This document shows, in pieces, positions 43,087-53,983 of a stretch of DNA of 64,000 nucleotides (position 1 is the stretch's first letter; each line of letters starts with the position of its first letter). The notes under the pieces are model-generated. The model was not told the origin of the DNA, did not search any database, and worked only from the letters and a program-made list of their open reading frames with translations. The translations under genes and the position numbers were made by a program. Origin of the DNA: Mycoplasma yeatsii (GTDB lineage: Bacteria > Bacillota_I > Bacilli_A > Mycoplasmatales > Mycoplasmataceae); assembly GCF_030815295.1 (NCBI RefSeq), contig NZ_JAUSWP010000002.1. One strand, given 5' to 3'.

Positions 43087-45148
43087 CTTTACCTTCATTA
43101 TCATTTTTAGAATCATCTGATTCTTTATCAACTTTTTTAGATTTTGCTGAACTAGATTTTCTTCTAGGTTTTTTTACTTCTTCAGAAGAAACTTCTCCAG
43201 TTTTTTCTTGTTCTTGTTCTTTTTTAACATCATTAATATCTAATTCAATAATTTTACCTTCTTTGATTTTTTCTTGTTCTTTAGCATATTTTTCTTTTTC
43301 AATTAAAACTGCTTCAGGTAATTTTTTGTTTTTATTAATGTAATCAATTTGTTCAGCTGTAATAGTTTCTAGTACTCTTAGAGATTCGGCAAGTAATTCT
43401 AAAGTGTCCATGTTTTCTTTAATTATTTTAATAGCTAATTTATATGATTCTTCTAAAATTCTAGATACTTCAGCATCAATTTTTGCTGCAGTTTGCTCTG
43501 AATAACTTCCTTCAGTTTTACCATAAGCTTCATCAGCCATTGTTAATAATTTAGTAATACCTAAATCAGACATACCGAATTGCATTACCATTCTTTTTGC
43601 TATAGCAGTAGCTTTATCAAAATCATCGTGAGCTCCTGTTGTAACATTATCTTTTCCAAATTTAATTTCTTCAGCAGCACGACCACCTAAGTAACCTGCA
43701 ATCATTGCATATAAATCATTTTTAGATGAGAATAATGTTTCATCTTTAGGAGTCATAATTGTATAACCACCTGCATTACCACGTGGAATAATTGTAACTT
43801 TTTGTACTTTAGAAGCGCTTTCTAATTTTAATCCAATTAAAGCATGACCTGATTCATGATATGAAACAATATCTTTATCATGCATTGTCATAGCACGAGA
43901 TTTTTTAGCTGGACCACCGACAACTCTATCGATAGCTTCATCTATTTCAGTAATAGTAATTATTGATTTTCCTTCTCTAACCATTAAAATAGCAGCTTCG
44001 TTTAAAACGTTTTCAAGTTGTGCTCCTGAGAATCCTGGTGTTCTTTCAGCAACTCTATGTCAGTCAACACTTGAATCAACTTTTTTGTTTCTTGCGTGTA
44101 ATTTTAAGATTTGTTCACGTTCTTTGATATCTGGTAGAGATACTTGAATAACTCTATCAAAACGTCCTGGTCTTAATAAAGCTGGGTCTAAAACATCAAC
44201 ACGGTTAGTTGCAGCCATAACAATAATTCCTGAGTTAGTTTCAAATCCATCCATTTCAACTAATAATTGGTTTAATGTTTGTTCATTTGTTCCTGTTCCG
44301 ATTCCTGCATTACGTTTACGTCCTACAGCATCAATTTCATCAATAAAGATAATTGCTGGAGCAGATTTTTTAGCTTCGTTAAACATTTCTCTAACACGGC
44401 TTGCACCAACTCCGACAAACATTTCTTCAAATTCAGAACCTGCAATTGAGAAGAATGAAACTCCTGCTTCTCCAGCAACAGCCTTAGCAAGTAAAGTCTT
44501 CCCTGTTCCTGGTGGACCTTCCATTAAAACACCTTTTGGTGCTCTTGCTCCAGCTGAAGCATATTTAGCTGGTTGTTTTAAATAGTCAACTAGCTCAACT
44601 AATTCACCTTTTTCTTCTTCAATACCCGCAACATCACTAAATCTAACTTTTGATTTTTCTTTTCTTGCTTTATTTTTACCCATTCCAAATAATCCGTTAG
44701 CTCCAGCTGCACCACCAGCCGCACCACCTTTGAACATGAAGTAGAATAAACCAATATAGAATAAAATTAGAATAAACATTGGTAATAATGATGATATGAA
44801 TGAAGCGATAGAAGTATTGTTGTAAACTATAGTATTTGAATTTAAAATTAAGTTTTTAAAGTTTTGATCTGTTATTGAATTAATAGCAAGATCACTTGTG
44901 TTAACAACAAATTTTATTCAACCACTTTCTGATCGATATCATCCACTTATTATGTCAGTTCCATATATATATTTTTGTAATGTAATGTTATCAACTTTAC
45001 CAGATTGTGCTTTTTCATACAACTGATCTAGAGTAAGACTTTGGGTAGTTCCTGCTGCTGTTGTACTAACAATAGTAAATATTAAAATAACAGCTAGTAT
45101 CAGAATAACTCAAAACCATAAACTAGGTTTTCTCTTTTTCTTATCCAT
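43073..45148 (-). CDS. ftsH: ATP-dependent zinc metalloprotease FtsH
   Basis: This 691-residue membrane AAA protease has two N-terminal membrane segments (about residues 10-32 and 120-142) flanking an outside domain, the AAA module with Walker A 'GPPGTGKTLLAK' near residue 211 and Walker B 'IIFIDEIDAV', the SRH 'RPGRFDR', and the zinc site HESGH near residue 431. The C-terminus is a Lys/Glu/Ser-rich tail. It degrades misassembled membrane proteins and some regulators. It is last after rpiR-tilS, as tilS-(hpt)-ftsH in Firmicutes. Confidence 0.97.
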
Positions 45149-45290
45149 GATATTCTCTCCTCTAAAAATACCTATACAATATAATAATATTATCACATTC
45201 ACATTTTAAAAACTAACCTTCATAAATTTTGATTACTAAACAAGATTCTTTCTTATTTTTAATCTAAAATAACGAAATTTAAGTCTTATT

Positions 45291-46508
45291 TTAAGTGTTT
45301 GGTAAATGATATTTTTTAATTTTATTTAAGATTATTTTTTTATCTTTATTGTAAACAACGGGGTTTAAAATTCTAGACTTATATCTGATTTTTCTATCTA
45401 TTAAATATCGGTTAGTCTTTTTATTATCAATTGTTGTTTCTAATTTATATTTTTCATAATCATTAGTAATTATGTAACTAAAATCTCTTTGATTAAAAAT
45501 AATTTGTTCAATTTGATCAATGTTGTCAAACATAGTCTGATTAATTAAATCATCTAAGTTATTAATAACTAATGTTTTAGGTTCTAACAACTTATTAGAG
45601 ATTAAAAATAACTTATCATAATCTTTAATTAAGCTATATTCATTTAAAGTTATTTTTCAATAATTCTTTTTAGAATTTATTAATGTTTTAGTTATTTCAA
45701 CAATAGTTTTATTGCTTCTGTTTAGTAATAATTCTTCTTTTTTAATAGATTTAAAATAGTTATAAACAATTCTTTGAATCACATTATTTTTAAAACTAAA
45801 TAGTTCTTTATTTAATTCTAATTCATCATCAACAAGATTATTTTTTAAATATTTATCTACAATTTTATTAATCTCGTTTAACTGATCATTTTTTATTTTA
45901 ATTTCTTCTAATAAAGTATCAAAATCATCTTCATTTAAAATAGATCTAATTTTATTTCTTTCGTATTTAATATCTGAATTAGTTGAATCAATAGCGTATT
46001 TAATATTATGAGTATCTAAATAATTGATAATATATGATTTTTTAATGTTTAACATTATTCTATAAATAGTCATATCTTTGTATTTAGATTTGTTTTTTAA
46101 ACCATAATGATTCACTTCGTTATTACGTTGTTTTTGTAAAAGATACGTTTCAATTAAATCATTTAGATTATGAGCAACTAATAAATTAAAGATATTATAT
46201 TTATTTGCAATTTCGTTGAAAAAATCATATCTTAAAGTTCTTGCTCAAGATTCAAAATTAGTTTTTAATTCTAAATAATCTTGACTTACATTTAAGATTT
46301 CTAGTTTTAAATTATGTTGTAAACAAAAGTCTTTAACAATTTGTTGATCGATATTTGAATCAATTCTAAAATTGTAATTTACATGACAAACTATGATATT
46401 TTTATTATCAATATTTTTTAAAATGTTACTTAGTAAAAAGATGCTATCAGGTCCACCAGAAACAGCAACTAAATATTTTTTTGTACTATCAATATTTAAA
46501 TTATTCAT
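45291..46508 (-). CDS. tilS: tRNA(Ile)-lysidine synthetase
   Basis: This 405-residue PP-loop enzyme attaches lysine to C34 of the AUA-reading tRNA-Ile. The PP-loop is 'VAVSGGPDSIFLL' near residue 15, followed by 'CHVNYNFR' and 'NLLVAHNLND..ET'. The C-terminal half is very rich in Asn/Ile/Lys and diverged. Start ATG 46508 follows the rpiR stop by 12 bases with AGGAAA as ribosome-binding site. Confidence 0.92.
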
Positions 46509-46520
46509 AGCAAATATTTC

Positions 46521-47345
46521 CTAGTTTATTTTTAGAATTTTTGAGATTTTTTCAAAACGTTTTTTATCTTTTTTAACTATACTTGTAAATAAAACTTGTG
46601 TTACATATAACAGTGAAAACATAGATGAATATTTAATTTTTTGAAGAGGATCTTGATCTGTTGGAGCATATTTAATTCAACAATCAGCAACTTTAGAAAA
46701 CGCACTTGTGTTATTCATAGAAACTAATGCTACAAATGAACCATTTTTATGAATTTGTTCTATCATTTTTCTAACCATAGCATTTTCTCCAAAATGAGAA
46801 ATCACAATAAAAAGTCAATTTTCATCAGATATTTTTGAATAATACTCTAATGTTTCTTGTTGTTTGATAACAATTGGAGGTATTCCTATTAAACTCATTT
46901 TTTCATATAAGTCACTTGCAATATAACTTATACTCGAATCTTGAGAAACGATACATACAGTTTTTGTTTTAAAAATTCCTTCAACGATTTTATCTACTTC
47001 ATCCATATCAATTAAACTATCAGTTAAGTTAATTGCACTAGTTATTTCATCATAGTTAAATTCATTTTTCTTAGTATGTTTTTTAGGATCTGAATTTAAT
47101 TGTTCTTCACTTAAATAAACTCTTATAAGAGTTTGAAGTTCACTAAAACCCGATAAATTTAGATACTTTTGACAAAATCTAGTAATAGTAGCAGGAGAAG
47201 TATAGGTAATTTGAGCAACTTTAGAAATATTAAAATTAGCAACTACATTCATGTTATCTAAAATTGTTTTACTTGTTAATCCAATATTAGTTTCCGGTTC
47301 TTTTGCTAATTCTTTTAATCTAAAAATAACATTTGTTACATTCAT
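46521..47345 (-). CDS. RpiR/MurR-family transcriptional regulator
   Basis: This 274-residue protein has an N-terminal HTH_6 domain ('ISKVAQITYTSPATITRFCQ', recognition helix near residue 55) and a C-terminal SIS sugar-phosphate-binding domain ('VCIVSQDSSISYIASDLYEKM', 'LFIVISHFGENAMV'). Family members sense phosphosugars. The target is unknown: no sugar gene adjoins it. I chose ATG 47345 (AGAGG eight bases upstream) over the earlier TTG at 47384. Confidence 0.86.
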
Positions 47346-47409
47346 AGTATCTGCCTCTTGTTTCTTATTTATATCATACAACACAATTTAAAAATGTTAT
47401 ATTTCCAAA

Positions 47410-48132
47410 CTAATCATGAAAGTATTTTAACAATTCATCTGTATATGTTTCATCACTATTGTGAGTGACTAAAGTTGGTAGTATTTGCATACCTTCATTT
47501 CCTTGATATATTCCATCAATTAAAACAGTTTTTGCTTCTTGATCAGCTTTTGATTGTACAAGCATCATTCTTTTTGGATATATATTATATTTGTAAAATA
47601 AATTAATAATTTCTCCAGTTCTTTCGGCACGATGAACTATTGTAAAATTACCTTTATTTTTTAAACATTTACTTGCACAATAAATAATTTCTTCTAAAGT
47701 TATTAAAACTTCATGTCTAGCATTTACAACTTCTTGTGAAATTTCTTTTAATTTAGGTTTACCATCCATTTTAAAAAACGGAGGATTGCAAACTATCAAA
47801 TCAAAAACTTGATTATGAGTTTTTGCAAATTCTTTTATATCTGAACAAACTATTTCTATTTGATTGTTTAAATTATTTAACTCAACATTTTCTCTTGCTA
47901 TTTCAACAGCTTGTTGTTGAATTTCAACTCCAACAATTTTAGCATTAGTGTATTTACTTAAAACTAAAGGAATAACTGCATTATTAGTTCCAAAATCTGC
48001 TATCATTTTTCTTTTACTTGTTAAATTTGCAAATCTAGCTACTAAAATACTGTCTAAAGTAAAATTAAACATTTTATTATGTTGATATAATTTTCTATTT
48101 TTATAACCAAGCAAATCATTTAATACTTTCAT
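47410..48132 (-). CDS. trmN6: tRNA1(Val) A37 N6-methyltransferase-like
   Basis: This 240-residue SAM methyltransferase has 'IADFGTNNAVIPLVL' as SAM motif and NPPF in 'DLIVCNPPFFKMDG', the catalytic motif of N6-adenine methyltransferases of the YfiC/TrmN6 (YabB) family. Known substrate: A37 of tRNA1-Val. Its start overlaps the holB stop (TAATG), as in Bacillus. Confidence 0.88.
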   Translation of the reverse strand: MKVLNDLLGYKNRKLYQHNKMFNFTLDSILVARFANLTSKRKMIADFGTNNAVIPLVLSKYTNAKIVGVEIQQQAVEIARENVELNNLNNQIEIVCSDIKEFAKTHNQVFDLIVCNPPFFKMDGKPKLKEISQEVVNARHEVLITLEEIIYCASKCLKNKGNFTIVHRAERTGEIINLFYKYNIYPKRMMLVQSKADQEAKTVLIDGIYQGNEGMQILPTLVTHNSDETYTDELLKYFHD

Positions 48133-48875
48133 TATATTTCCTCAACAATTCTAATTAAATAATTATCAATAGATATATTTGTGGTTGGTAAAAATTTTAA
48201 ATCATCTAAAACTTCTAAAGTTGCTTCAATACAGTTAAAAAATTTGTGAACTATAGTTCTATGATAAGCATCACTTATTAATTTGATCTGATCATTTCTA
48301 TTCATTGATTTTAATTTTGATCCAAATAATAGAATTTCTTCTTTATTTTTTTTGATTAATAATTCTTCAAAAACATTTAATTGTTCATCTATTTTTTGTT
48401 CATTTTCAATATTAACTAATTGACATCTAGATAAAATGGTAGTGATTATTTCACTGTAATTATTTGTTAATAAAAATCCATATGTATTAACTCGAGGCTC
48501 TTCTAAAAATTTTAATATTGAGTTAGCTGAAGTATTTTTTAAGTTTTCTGCATTTTTTATTATAAAGAATTTAATATTTTGCTCACCAATTGATGACATA
48601 CTCATTTTTTCTATTAGATCATGAACTTGTTGATTACTAATAGCACTATGTCCATCTCCAATTTGTAAAACATCAATATTTTTGTCTTCTAATATTTGTT
48701 TTTTTACTTGATCAAAATCTAAATGATTTGAATTACAACAAAACATATAAGAGATAATTTCACTTACTATATCCATACTTATTTGATTATCATTACTGTT
48801 CAATATAGTATTAGAAAAAAAGTTGTGATCATCAACCATTTTCTTTAATCTTTTTATTATTTGTTCTTTTTTCAT
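48132..48875 (-). CDS. holB: DNA polymerase III delta-prime subunit
   Basis: This 247-residue clamp-loader subunit matches delta prime by 'SANSILKFLEEPRVNTYGFLL' and 'ILSRCQLVNI' (the SRC motif arginine finger), but lacks a Walker A loop, as expected. It loads the beta clamp with DnaX and HolA. It starts one base after the tmk stop in the conserved recR-tmk-holB order. Confidence 0.9.
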   Translation of the reverse strand: MKKEQIIKRLKKMVDDHNFFSNTILNSNDNQISMDIVSEIISYMFCCNSNHLDFDQVKKQILEDKNIDVLQIGDGHSAISNQQVHDLIEKMSMSSIGEQNIKFFIIKNAENLKNTSANSILKFLEEPRVNTYGFLLTNNYSEIITTILSRCQLVNIENEQKIDEQLNVFEELLIKKNKEEILLFGSKLKSMNRNDQIKLISDAYHRTIVHKFFNCIEATLEVLDDLKFLPTTNISIDNYLIRIVEEI

Positions 48876-48876
48876 A

Positions 48877-49494
48877 TTATTTTATTTTCTCTAAAATTAG
48901 TTTTAACACTTGATCACTAACTTCTTCAATAGATTTAGAAGCATCAACTTGTTTAATTCTTTCTGGATTATTTTTAATTAGTGTTTTATAACCTTGATAA
49001 ACTTTTTCTTTAAAGTCCATCTTTTCTTTATCTAAACGATTTTTAATTTCTTCTCCTCTTATGTTCATTCTGTTTTCAGCAACTTCAGGTTTTATATCAA
49101 AAAATAAAGTTAAATCAGGTTTACATTCACCTAAAATAATAGCTTGAATATGATCAACATTTTCAACACCAATATTTCTAGCATTCCCTTGATAAGCACT
49201 AGTTGAATCCATAAATCTATCAGAAATTACAATCATACCTTTTTCTAAAGCAGGTTTAATTACTTTTTCTAAATGTTCTTTTCTTGCTGCAATAAATAAT
49301 AAAGCTTCAGTTCAAGAATGCATTGATTCATTTTTATTATCTAAAATAATTTGACGTAACTGTTCAGCAATACGTTCACCACCAGGTTCACGTGTAACTA
49401 AAACTTTATATCCTTTTTTTTCTAATTCTTCTTTTGCTTTTAAGATTGCTGTAGTTTTCCCACTACCATCTATTCCTTCAAATGTTATAAACAT
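48877..49494 (-). CDS. tmk: Thymidylate kinase
   Basis: This 205-residue kinase phosphorylates dTMP to dTDP. P-loop 'FEGIDGSGKTTAILK', DR(E/Y) region 'VTREPGGERIAEQLR', and 'VISDRFMDSTSAYQG' are diagnostic. With tdk (10027-10653) it completes thymidine salvage to dTTP precursors. It starts three bases after the end of recR. Confidence 0.96.
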
Positions 49495-49497
49495 AAT

Positions 49498-50088
49498 TTA
49501 TTCTCCATATTTTTTTCTATTATTAAATGCACTTTCTAAAGTGAATTCATCCATATAATCTAAACTACCACCCATTGGTATTCCTTTTGCAATTCTAGTT
49601 ACTTTTATATTTTTTTCACTCAATAATTGGTTTAAATAATTAGCTGTAACTTCTCCTTGATATGTTGCATTTAAAGCTAATATAACTTCGGTGTTTTTAT
49701 TAATTCTTTCTAATAATTTATTGATATTTAACTTGTACGGAGGGAAGTTTTTATTTAAGTCAATTTCTCCATTTAAGATATGATAAACACCTTTAAATTT
49801 ATTAATATCTTCTATATTTTTAGCATCTAAAATACTTGACACAACACAAATTAAATTTTGATCTCTACTAGATAAACTACATACTAAACATTGATTGTTT
49901 TCAGCTAAATAAGAACAAATCGGACATAAACTTATATTTTGTTTTAAAGTGTTTAATTGGTTAATTAATTGATCTAAATTGTTTGGATTAATTAGTAGAT
50001 CTACTAATAATCTTTGTGTAGTTTTTTTAGTTAGTCCTTTATTGTTTTTTACAATATCAACTATTTGGTCAAATAATATATCAGACAT
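49498..50088 (-). CDS. recR: Recombination protein RecR
   Basis: This 196-residue repair protein has a zinc finger of C..C pairs ('CPICSYLAENNQCLVC'), a TOPRIM domain ('GVYHILNGEID', 'EVILALNATYQGEVTA') and a C-terminal Walker-B-like end. It acts with RecO/RecF in gap repair. ATG 50088 is chosen because the upstream GTG 50097 belongs to the AGGTGAT ribosome-binding site, and the dnaX stop lies one base before it. YaaK, which often lies between dnaX and recR, is absent. Confidence 0.94.
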   Translation of the reverse strand: MSDILFDQIVDIVKNNKGLTKKTTQRLLVDLLINPNNLDQLINQLNTLKQNISLCPICSYLAENNQCLVCSLSSRDQNLICVVSSILDAKNIEDINKFKGVYHILNGEIDLNKNFPPYKLNINKLLERINKNTEVILALNATYQGEVTANYLNQLLSEKNIKVTRIAKGIPMGGSLDYMDEFTLESAFNNRKKYGE

Positions 50089-50089
50089 A

Positions 50090-52009
50090 TTAATCACCTA
50101 TTATAAAATCATCATCAAATAGTGCTTTTGCTTTTTGAATTAATTCTTTATTTAGTGAAACTTCTTTATTGTTTTTTACATATTTATTTTTAATTTCTTC
50201 AAATGTTTTTTCTTTGTAGTCAGATAATTTATTTTTAGATTTCAGATCTTTAAAAATCATCATTATTTCATCTTTTTTATTATCATCAATTGCAAATATA
50301 AAATAGTCTTTTTTGAATCATGAATAAATATTATTTAAAACTTTTTCGTCTAACATTAAGTTGTTAATTAAATTAGCATGACTATTTGATTGAGTTTTTA
50401 AAATTATTACACTATCAGTTAAAGCCATTAGTTTTGTATCTAATAACATATATAAGTTGTTAGCATGATCTTTATTTATTAAATTATCAAATTCATCAGT
50501 TGCAAATAAATCACTAAATAATTTATCTACTTTTGTTTTTTCATCTTTAAATTGTTTTGTTCCAGATAAGAAATTAATTAAATCCATATTATCAATTGAT
50601 GAGTTGTTTTTCATAGAAATTAAATCTAATAGATATGAGTTTAGTTTAGATTTTAATTCAATTAATTTAAGGCATTCTTTATCGTTTGATTGATCATCAA
50701 TTACATTAATTTTTGTTTCAACAAATGCAGTAAAATCTTCTTCATCTAAGTTTTGAATTTCTATAGATTCTTGTTCTATAATAACTGTTTTTTCTTCTTC
50801 AGATATTTTATTTATTTCTTTTGTTTCAAGAATTATTTGTTCAATTTCAATATCATTTTCTATAGGTTTAATATCATCATTTTTTACTTGTATTTCAATA
50901 AAAGTATCATTGTTTTTTACAACAGTTGTTTGTGTGTTTAATGATTTTAATAAACTTAGTAATAAGTAGTTATAACTAATGTTTGAGTTTTTAGTTTTTG
51001 AATAAGCATCAGCTAAATTATCAGCTAATTTAAAAATATCTTTTATATTAAAATCGTTAAATTGAACTACATCATCATGAGTTAATACATTTAAAAAATC
51101 AAGATTATTAGTTAATTTATATTCAATAATTTCTTTAATTATTTCAATAATACCTAAAGCAAAAACATCTCAATTCATACCTTGATTATTAGCTTTTTCA
51201 AAATAAGAAATAATAAATTCAGAATTGTTATTTAAAGTACTTTTTACTATTTGAAGTTGTTCTTTTTTTGTAGCTATTAAAAAGATTGATTTTAAGTTAT
51301 TAATTGTTATTTTTTTATCACTTACTAAAATTAATTGTTCAATAATGTTGATAGCATCTCTTAGTGAGCCTTCTGATAAATAATAAACTTCATCTAAAGT
51401 TTCTTTATCTATTTCACAACCTTCTTGACTAACTATAAAGTTTAATCTATTAGTTAAAGATTGCTTATCAATTTTAGAAAAATTAAATATTTGACATCTT
51501 GATAATATTGTTTGAGGAATTTTACTAAATTCAGTTGTAGCTAGGATAAAAACAGCATGCATTGGTGGTTCTTCTAATGTTTTTAACAACGCATTAAATG
51601 CTTGTTTAGTTAACATATGAACTTCATCAATTATATAGATTTTATATCTACTATTTAACGGTAAAGTAGCAACAGAATTTTTGATATCTCTTATTTCATC
51701 AACACCATTATTTGAAGCTGCATCAATTTCAATGATATCTGAACTTCTATTTTCATTAGCCATTATACAATTAGAACATTTATCACAAGCTTTAGATTCA
51801 ATTAAATTTAAACAGTTAATAGTTTTTGCAAATATTCTAGCAACACTAGTTTTTCCAGTTCCTCTTTGTCCAGCAAATAAAAGAGCATGACCTATTTTAC
51901 TGTCACTGATTTGTTTTTTTAATATTTCAATAACGTTTTTATGTCCTGCTACACTATTAAAATCTTTTGGTCTATAAACTCTATATAATGATTGCTTATT
52001 TGTTTCCAT
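50090..52009 (-). CDS. dnaX: DNA polymerase III subunit gamma/tau
   Basis: This 639-residue clamp-loader ATPase has Walker A 'FAGQRGTGKTSVARIFA' near residue 50, a four-Cys zinc module (C ... CDKCSNC), Walker B 'IIDEVHML' and sensor/SRC 'TILSRCQIF'. The C-terminal 300 residues are Asn/Asp/Lys/Glu-rich and diverged. It is followed immediately by recR. A candidate RNA with a terminator lies upstream. Confidence 0.95.
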
Positions 52010-52116
52010 GTCTTACCTCTTAATTACTATATATATTTTACCTTATATTAAGAACTTAAACCTACATCAATAATTGTTTAGTCAATATATTAATAATTAT
52101 TACTAATCATTAAAAA

Positions 52117-52136
52117 AGAACTCTATAAAGAGTTCT
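52117..52136 (-). terminator. Terminator upstream of dnaX
   Basis: AGAACTCT-ATAA-AGAGTTCT. In minus orientation TTTTTTAATG follows. It lies about 110 bases upstream of the dnaX start and 130 bases beyond the tadA stop, so it ends a transcript that crosses the candidate RNA. Confidence 0.85.
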
Positions 52137-52240
52137 AATTCAGTTCTGTTTATCATTTCGCCATCTCAAATGGTAGGCATGGCCGGTAAGAACTAAAACC
52201 ACCGATATCTTAAATATTTCAATCTTTATAAGTATTAGAA
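52117..52240 (-). ncRNA. Candidate small RNA or attenuator before dnaX
   Basis: The 250 bases between tadA and dnaX contain a block of higher GC than the surrounding spacer and no open frame. In minus orientation: a CGGT/ACCG hairpin (52201-52204 with 52184-52187) whose loop holds AGTTCT, a GCCAT/ATGGC hairpin with inner CCAT/ATGG, a CAGAACTG segment (52141-52148) and the terminator AGAACTC arm. The loop AGTTCT can pair with either AGAACT, which hints at a switch. M. capricolum has abundant small RNAs of unknown role, and this could be one. The class is not recognised. Confidence 0.4.
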
Positions 52241-52264
52241 ATATCACACATATTATTTTAACAT

Positions 52265-52711
52265 TTACTGTCTTTTATTAGCAAAGAAATTGTTAAGGAT
52301 ATTTTTATATTCATCTTCTTTTGTACAATTTTTTATTTGGATTAAATTGACGTTTATATCATTAATACTATATTTGTTAGTTATTCCATATTTGATGCTA
52401 TCTACTAAAAAATAAATATCTTTAATTTTAACTTGATCAATTGCACCATAACACATCTGACAAGGTTCAAGAGTAGTTATTATTTTATACTCACTTAAAT
52501 TCATATTATTTATTTTTTTAATAGCTAAATTAATTGCATTTATTTCAGCATGTGATGAAATGTTTTTATCTTTTTGTTTAGTGTTGTAACTTAAACTAAC
52601 AATGTTGTTATTACTATCTACCACACAAGCACTAACTGGAATATCATCATGTACTAATGCCTTTTTAGATTCATTTATTAATAAATCTAATAATTGATCA
52701 AATTCTTTCAT
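52265..52711 (-). CDS. tadA: tRNA adenosine(34) deaminase
   Basis: This 148-residue deaminase converts A34 to inosine in tRNA-Arg. Zinc and catalytic residues are visible in 'HAEINAI' (H.E) and 'EPCQMCYGAI' (PC..C). ATG 52711 has a perfect GGAGG; the longer frame upstream runs through the 4.5S RNA and is not real. The order ffs/tadA/dnaX/recR matches Bacillus scr-tadA-dnaX. Confidence 0.92.
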   Translation of the reverse strand: MKEFDQLLDLLINESKKALVHDDIPVSACVVDSNNNIVSLSYNTKQKDKNISSHAEINAINLAIKKINNMNLSEYKIITTLEPCQMCYGAIDQVKIKDIYFLVDSIKYGITNKYSINDINVNLIQIKNCTKEDEYKNILNNFFANKRQ

Positions 52712-52727
52712 AATTCCTCCAAATAAA

Positions 52728-52806
52728 AAACCGTAATACAGAACACGTTTCCTTATAGCTGCTACCTTCCGGTCCTGACTCATTCAGATGTTATCCTTAT
52801 TACGGC
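52728..52806 (-). ncRNA. ffs: Signal recognition particle 4.5S RNA
   Basis: On the minus strand CCGTAATA (52805-52798) pairs with TATTACGG (52738-52731). The apical domain reads GTCAGGACCGGAAGGTAGCAGC, the conserved domain IV with the GGAA tetraloop and the Ffh-binding internal loop (AGCAGC). A run of T follows (52730-52725) as terminator. At about 78 bases it is the short mollicute form lacking the Alu domain. It guides membrane proteins to the membrane with Ffh. Confidence 0.95.
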
Positions 52807-52847
52807 ATATTTAATTATATTATTTTTCTAATGTGTTTTCAATAGGA

Positions 52848-53963
52848 TTATTTTCAGTGTATTCCAATAGAATCATCATCAGATTCTTTTTTTACACTGT
52901 TTTGATTAGTAGTATCGATTGATTGGATTTTTTCTATTTTTGAATTAATTTTGTTTGTTGATTTTTCTAGATCTTCAAATGTAGAATTTGTTTTTTGAAC
53001 ATAATCATTAAAAGCTTTTTTAAGTTTTTGATTTCTTTCATCTCATTTTTGAAAATCAATTAATACACCTTCTACTAAATCTTTAACCTTGTGTATATCT
53101 TTGCTAATTTTATAATCTCTAATAGCCATTTGTTGAGAGTGTAAAACTATTGGTAAAGTAGTTGGAGAAGTTAAAAATATTTTCTTATTAAGTGCTTTTT
53201 GATAAATATCTTCAAACTTAGTTAAGATTAATTCAAATACCACTTGTGAAGGAATGTACATAATAACATTATCCACACCCTCTTTTTTATCGATGTATTT
53301 TTCTACTTCACTTATCTTACTTATTAAAGATGTTCTAAAATTTTTCTCTTTTTGTTTATATTCAAAATCATTTGGATCTTTAGTTAATAGAACTTCAGCA
53401 TCGATCATTGGAAATTTAGAATCAATGACTAACTTTTTATTGTTAATTCCTGTATGAATAACAGCATCTATTCTAAGTCCTGGTTTATTTTCATATTTAT
53501 ATTCTCGTTGTCAAATACTGTGTTCTGATTCTTCTCCTAAAATGTTTGATAATATTCACTCTAAAGTAAATTCACCAACATTACCTCTATTTTTACTGTT
53601 AGTAAAAATAGAAGAAAGATTGTCTAGTTTTGTTTTTGAATCAACAACAACCGTATCAATTCTTGACATTTGCTTTGTATTATTATCATTTAGATTTTTT
53701 ATAGAATCATTCAAATCCTTAATAACATTTGAAATATCAGTTTTTTGATCATTTACACTTTTTCTTACATTCTCAAAATTTGTTGCATCAATTTTTTCGA
53801 TAGCTTCTAATTTGGAAATAATAATTTGAATTTGTTTATCAAAAGCTCTACTACCAACTGGATAATCAAAGCCATTGCGTTTAATAGTTCTTATAACAAA
53901 GAACAAAGTAATTGCCAGTGTTACAATCCCTATAATGATTATGACAATAATTCAAGCATCCAT
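52848..53963 (-). CDS. rmuC: DNA recombination protein RmuC
   Basis: This 371-residue protein has an N-terminal membrane segment (residues 4-27), a coiled-coil region (about 45-125) and the RmuC nuclease-like core with 'NRGNVGEFTLEW.L', 'RIDAVIHT', 'VIDSKFPM' and 'YIPSQ'. Known genetic role: limits DNA inversions at short inverted repeats. ATG 53963 is needed to include the membrane anchor (Trp by TGA at codon 4). The gene follows the PhnE-like gene by about 20 bases. Confidence 0.88.
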
Positions 53964-53983
53964 TATGTTTCTTCCTTTTTAAT

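Noticed and set aside
50089..50097. GTG start for recR, and likewise GTG 19277 for the HD hydrolase
   Set aside because: Both GTGs are inside AGGTGAT, which serves as ribosome-binding site for the ATG nine bases later.
52712..52783. N-terminal extension of tadA by 24 codons
   Set aside because: The extension lies in the 4.5S RNA. ATG 52711 has a perfect ribosome-binding site.
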